Shown piece after piece: positions 5,490 to 8,268 of a DNA stretch of 8,268 nucleotides. The translations under genes and the position numbers were made by a program. The stretch spans positions 1 through 8,268 of the forward strand of contig JAKOWQ010000097.1 of the NCBI GenBank assembly GCA_029781465.1, read 5' to 3'. Below the pieces are notes generated by a model. The model was not told the origin of the DNA. It ran no database searches and saw nothing but the letters and a program-made list of their open reading frames with translations. The DNA comes from Pseudomonadota bacterium (GTDB lineage Bacteria > Pseudomonadota > Alphaproteobacteria > Sphingomonadales > Sphingomonadaceae). How positions within the stretch are numbered: position 1 is the stretch's first letter; the number at the start of each line of letters is the position of its first letter.

Positions 5490-7009
5490 TCCCCCAACTT
5501 CCAGTCCCAGCCGAGCGGATCGCCGTCCATCACCTCTACGCCCCGCGCGGCGAGCTCGTCGCGCAGAGCGTCGGAGGTTGCGAAATCCTTGGCGGCGCGG
5601 GCTTCCTTGCGCGCGGCGAGTTTGGCTTCGATCTCCGCCTCGGTGATGGTGGCGGCCTTTGGGCGGATGCGCAGATCGGCGCGGGCGAGGTCAAACAGAT
5701 TGAGGCCAAGCACCGCATCCATCGCCGCTACGATCGCGACCTGTTCTTCGATCGGCACCTTCTTATTCGAGAGCGCTTCATCCAGAAGAACCAAAGCGTT
5801 TGACGTATTTAGGTCTTGTGAGATCTGCTCATCGAATGCCTCGATCAATCCAAGATGCTTTGGCTCCACGTCACCCTGAACTTGTTTCAGGGTCCATCCC
5901 TCCTCGCGCTCCCGCGGCTGATGCTGGGACATGGATGCTGAAACAAGTTCAGCATGACGACCTTTCAGTCTTTCCACTTGAATGACCAAGCGCTTGAGCC
6001 GGGCCAATGTGCCAGCAAGATAGGCAAAGCTGAACTCCAGCTCGCTGCGGTAATGCGCCTGGAGGCACATCAGGCGGTAGGCCAGCGGGTGATAGCCCTT
6101 GTCGATCAGCAGTTGCAGGCGCAGGAATTCGCCCGCGCTCTTGCTCATCTTGCCCGAGCGTTCGACCAGAAAATTGTTGTGCATCCAGATATTGGCGCCC
6201 GAATTGGCCGCCACGTCCAGTCCGTTGGTGCAGCAGTGGGCCTGGTTCTGCGCGATCTCGTTGGGGTGATGGATCTCGCGGTGGTCGATCCCGCCGGTGT
6301 GGATGTCGAAGGGGAAGCCCAGCACCGCACCGCTCATCACCGAGCATTCAAGGTGCCAGCCCGGCGCGCCGCGGCCCCAGGGGCTGTCCCATTCCATCTG
6401 CCGCGTCTCGCCCGGCGGGGTCTTGCGCCAGATTGCGAAGTCGGCGGCGTTGCGTTTGCCTTCGACTGCCTCGATCCGCCCCTCGCCTTCCTCGGTCTGC
6501 GCACGGGCGAGGCGGCCATAATCGGCCACGGTCGAGACGTCGAAATAGAGCCCACTGTCGAGCTCGTAGCAATGCTTGGCGGCGATATCCGCCGCAAAGC
6601 GGATCATCTCGTCGATGTAATCGGTGGCGATTGTCCACTTGGCCGGCTGGCGGATGTTGAGCGCCTTGACATCGGCCCAGTAGGCCTCGGTGTAATGCCG
6701 GGCGATGTCCCAGATCGACTGCGCCCGTGCCGCCGCCATTTTTTCCATCTTGTCCTCACCGGCATCGGCATCGTCGGTCAGATGGCCAACATCGGTGATG
6801 TTGATGACGTGGGTAAGCTTGTAGCCCTTGAAGCTCAGCGTGCGGCCCAGCACGTCGGCAAAGACATAGGCGCGCATGTTGCCGATGTGCGGGTAATTGT
6901 AGACCGTCGGTCCGCAGGAATAGACCCGTGCCTCGCCGGGGTGGATCGGCTGGAACTCTTCCAGTTGGCGGGTCAGGCTGTTGAACAGCTTGAGGGGCGT
7001 CTGGCTCAT
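5486..7009 (-). CDS. cysS: Cysteinyl-tRNA synthetase with an in-frame repeat insertion
   Basis: A 507-residue class I synthetase that charges tRNA-Cys with cysteine. The start is taken as the ATG at 7009 (MSQTPLKLFNSLTRQLEEF), the usual opening; an upstream in-frame extension to 7078 runs back into the nitroreductase gene and is unlikely. AAGG lies 8 bases upstream. Motifs: Cys32 in SCGPTVYN, HIGN at 41-44 (the HIGH motif), Cys222 in LECSVMSG, and His247 and Glu251 in REIHHPNE as zinc ligands with the spacing of the E. coli enzyme, and KMSKS at 287-291. All catalytic parts are intact. Residues 351-380 are encoded by a palindromic repeat, in the linker before the C-terminal DLNT helical domain. 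The C-terminus ends DPLGWDWKLGE. The gene lies 37 bp after the nitroreductase and overlaps the RES gene by 4 bp. Confidence 0.97.
   Translation of the reverse strand: MSQTPLKLFNSLTRQLEEFQPIHPGEARVYSCGPTVYNYPHIGNMRAYVFADVLGRTLSFKGYKLTHVINITDVGHLTDDADAGEDKMEKMAAARAQSIWDIARHYTEAYWADVKALNIRQPAKWTIATDYIDEMIRFAADIAAKHCYELDSGLYFDVSTVADYGRLARAQTEEGEGRIEAVEGKRNAADFAIWRKTPPGETRQMEWDSPWGRGAPGWHLECSVMSGAVLGFPFDIHTGGIDHREIHHPNEIAQNQAHCCTNGLDVAANSGANIWMHNNFLVERSGKMSKSAGEFLRLQLLIDKGYHPLAYRLMCLQAHYRSELEFSFAYLAGTLARLKRLVIQVERLKGRHAELVSASMSQHQPREREEGWTLKQVQGDVEPKHLGLIEAFDEQISQDLNTSNALVLLDEALSNKKVPIEEQVAIVAAMDAVLGLNLFDLARADLRIRPKAATITEAEIEAKLAARKEARAAKDFATSDALRDELAARGVEVMDGDPLGWDWKLGE
5869..5959. repeat. Two-armed palindromic (REPIN-like) repeat inside cysS
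   Basis: Two 29-bp arms, 5869-5897 and 5931-5959, are inverted copies of each other matching at 25 of 29 positions, with CGTCA/TGACG at the outer ends and a 33-bp middle. Each arm is itself a hairpin: left CCCTGAA-CTTGT-TTCAGGG, right TGCTGAA-ACAAG-TTCAGCA (7-bp stems, 5-base loops). The four mismatches between arms are exactly the two base pairs at the foot of each stem, changed on both sides so that pairing is kept. It is read through in frame by cysS as residues 351-380 (RHAELVSAS at one end, WTLKQVQGD at the other). No other copy is visible in this window. I recall similar sequences as dispersed repeats in Sphingomonadales genomes, but this needs a genome search. Confidence 0.9.
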
Positions 7010-7046
7010 CGCGCGGGCCTTACGCAGGCTGGCGCAATGGTCAAGT

Positions 7047-7718
7047 TCAGAACCCTTCCCAGCGTACCGCCTGGTCAACCGGCACGCGCGGCACGGGGAA
7101 GCGGTTCACCGCCGCCTCCGCATCGCGCCATCCGATCGCGACGCCGCAGAAGAAGATGTGGTCCTCGGGGATATCCACCACCTCGCGCACCTGCTTCTGA
7201 TAGACCGCCCAGGCTTCCTGCGCGCAGGAATCGAGCCCTTCCTCTCGCAGCAGCAGCAGCACGCTCTGCAACCACATCCCGATGTCGCTCCACTGCGGCA
7301 GCCCCATATAGCGCGGGGTGTGGACCAGCATCAGCACCGGCGCGCCGAAAGCGCGAAAGTTCTGGCGAAACATGCCCATCCGCGCCGCCTTGTCCTCGCG
7401 GGGGATTTCCAATGCGGCATACATCGCCTCACCCACGCCAAAGCGCTGCTCGGCATAGCGCCCCTCAAGCTCGGAGGGATAGATCGGATATTCGGCGGAA
7501 TAGGCAGCCAGCCCGTCGGGGATCACCGCTTCGACCCGGGCGATCAGCCGCGCCAGCGGATCGCCGGCGATCACCACCGCGTTCCAGGGCTTGGTGTTTC
7601 CGCCCGACGGCGCGGCCTGTGCCTTGTCCAGCACGCGGCGCAGCACGGCCTGGTCCACCGGCTTGTCAAGGAAGGCACGGATCGAACGGCGCGAGGCGAT
7701 GGCTTCGGAAACGTTCAT
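7047..7718 (-). CDS. Nitroreductase-family FMN oxidoreductase
   Basis: A 223-residue protein of normal family length. The opening MNVSEAIASRRSIRAF contains the RRSIR FMN-phosphate-binding segment (10-14), followed by APSGGNTKPWNAVVI (36-50), the typical FMN-contacting motif, and by IFFCGVAIGWRD near the C-terminus, another family landmark. Such enzymes are homodimeric, cytoplasmic FMN proteins that reduce nitro compounds or quinones with NAD(P)H; the physiological substrate is unknown. The sequence does not look like BluB, the DMB synthase of the same superfamily, despite its cobT neighbour. GGAAGGA lies 5-6 bases before the ATG at 7718. It lies 24 bp downstream of cobT and 37 bp upstream of cysS, on the same strand, so likely within one transcript. 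Confidence 0.93.
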   Translation of the reverse strand: MNVSEAIASRRSIRAFLDKPVDQAVLRRVLDKAQAAPSGGNTKPWNAVVIAGDPLARLIARVEAVIPDGLAAYSAEYPIYPSELEGRYAEQRFGVGEAMYAALEIPREDKAARMGMFRQNFRAFGAPVLMLVHTPRYMGLPQWSDIGMWLQSVLLLLREEGLDSCAQEAWAVYQKQVREVVDIPEDHIFFCGVAIGWRDAEAAVNRFPVPRVPVDQAVRWEGF

Positions 7719-7742
7719 GCAAATCCTTCCTGCGGAACAGCC

Positions 7743-8268
7743 CTATTCGTCCTCGAACAGTCCGGCGAGCTGCTCGATCATGGTTCCACCCAGCTGTTCG
7801 ACGTCCATGATCGTAACGGCACGGCGGTAGTAACGGGTGACATCGTGGCCGATCCCGATCGCCACCAGCTGCACTGGCGATTGCCGTTCGATCCAGTCGA
7901 TCACTTTCCTGAGGTGCTGTTCGAGATAGCCCGCGTTGTTGACCGAAAGCGTGCTGTCATCGACCGGCGCGCCGTCGGAAATGACCATCAGGATGCGGCG
8001 GTCTTCCGGCCGCGCGAGAATCCGGGCATGGGCCCAGAGCAGCGCCTCGCCGTCGATGTTTTCCTTGAGCAGCCCCTCGCGCATCATCAGTCCCAGATGC
8101 TTGCGGGCATGGCGATAGGGCTCGTCGGCCTTCTTGTAGACGATGTGGCGCAGATCGTTGAGGCGCCCGGGATTGGCCGGCTTGCCCCCCGCCAGCCAGG
8201 CCTCGCGGCTTTGCCCGCCCTTCCAGGCGCGGGTGGTGAAGCCGAGAATCTCGGTCTTGACCCCGCAC
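7743..8268 (-). CDS. cobT: Cobaltochelatase subunit CobT, 5' end outside window
   Basis: The C-terminal 174 codons of a gene entering from the right edge and ending with TAG at 7743-7745. The read-through begins CGVKTEILGFTTRAWKGG and includes REAWLAGGKPANPGRLND, VYKKADEPYRHARKHLGLMM, and LLKENIDGEALLWAHARIL, then ILMVISDGAPVDDSTLS, AIGIGHDVTRYYRRAVTI and a final FEDE, all highly characteristic of the VWA domain of aerobic CobT. With CobS (AAA+) and CobN it inserts cobalt into hydrogenobyrinate a,c-diamide in aerobic cobalamin synthesis; CobT/CobS pairs also occur without CobN. The metal-binding DxSxS motif of the VWA domain lies beyond the edge. No frameshift is visible in the portion present. 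Confidence 0.95.
   Translation of the reverse strand, partial: CGVKTEILGFTTRAWKGGQSREAWLAGGKPANPGRLNDLRHIVYKKADEPYRHARKHLGLMMREGLLKENIDGEALLWAHARILARPEDRRILMVISDGAPVDDSTLSVNNAGYLEQHLRKVIDWIERQSPVQLVAIGIGHDVTRYYRRAVTIMDVEQLGGTMIEQLAGLFEDE

Noticed and set aside
5800..5985. Plus-strand 61-codon frame across the cysS repeat
   Set aside because: Its recognisable part is only the repeat peptide read on the opposite strand; there is no support for translation.
7034..7047. Second copy of the cysS repeat (GTCAAGTTCAGA)
   Set aside because: Only about 8 bases match the arm core and there is no hairpin; it is chance similarity at the end of the nitroreductase gene.
7010..7078. Upstream in-frame extension of cysS by 23 residues
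   Set aside because: It overlaps the end of the nitroreductase gene and the extra residues do not fit the family; the ATG at 7009 gives the usual N-terminus.
7047..7718. BluB (5,6-dimethylbenzimidazole synthase) suggested by the adjacent cobT
   Set aside because: The N-terminal region reads RRSIRAF and APSGGNTKPW like general nitroreductases rather than the BluB pattern as I know it.
5954..7810. Plus-strand 618-codon open frame opposite cysS and the nitroreductase gene
   Set aside because: It mirrors conserved genes on the other strand, has low-complexity Arg/Pro/Ser runs at its end and no good ribosome-binding site.

Overview
The window is GC-rich (about two thirds by eye), gene-dense and has no long non-coding stretch. 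The gene set and the protein style suggest an alphaproteobacterium, most likely of the order Sphingomonadales: an rpmF-plsX-fabH cluster, an aerobic-type cobaltochelatase CobT, a CysRS of the type seen there, and small lineage-restricted proteins. This taxonomic call is an inference from protein resemblance, not from a search.

Left part (1-1962, all minus): a fatty-acid/phospholipid and ribosome cluster read rpmF (L32) -> plsX -> fabH, with fabH running off the left edge. A 161-bp divergent spacer (1963-2123) separates it from a plus-strand MAPEG-family membrane protein gene (2124-2522). That gene converges, with only 6 bp between stops, on a minus-strand group: an S24/LexA-like HTH regulator -> trmL (tRNA wobble 2'-O-methyltransferase) -> a glyoxalase-II-like metallo-beta-lactamase-fold hydrolase.

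Middle (4363-5036): a 106-bp divergent spacer with TCCTA/TAGGA repeats lies between the S24 regulator and a plus-strand pair: a 62-residue HTH-like protein and an 11-bp-overlapping 129-residue protein of unknown function. The latter overlaps tail-to-tail by 15 bp with a RES-domain gene on the minus strand.

Right part (5022-8268, all minus): cobT (5' end beyond the window) -> nitroreductase -> cysS -> RES-domain protein, with gaps of 24 and 37 bp and then a 4-bp ATGA overlap, so probably one transcription unit.

The most notable feature is a 91-bp, two-armed palindromic repeat (5869-5959) lying inside cysS in an open frame. It adds about 30 residues to a linker of an essential enzyme. Its two arms are each hairpins that differ by paired, compensated base changes, and both DNA strands encode nearly the same peptide across it. 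A patch of low GC and atypical codons lies next to it. The second item is the RES protein, which keeps the Arg and Ser of the family signature but appears to lack the Glu. No tRNA, rRNA, CRISPR array or transposase gene was seen.
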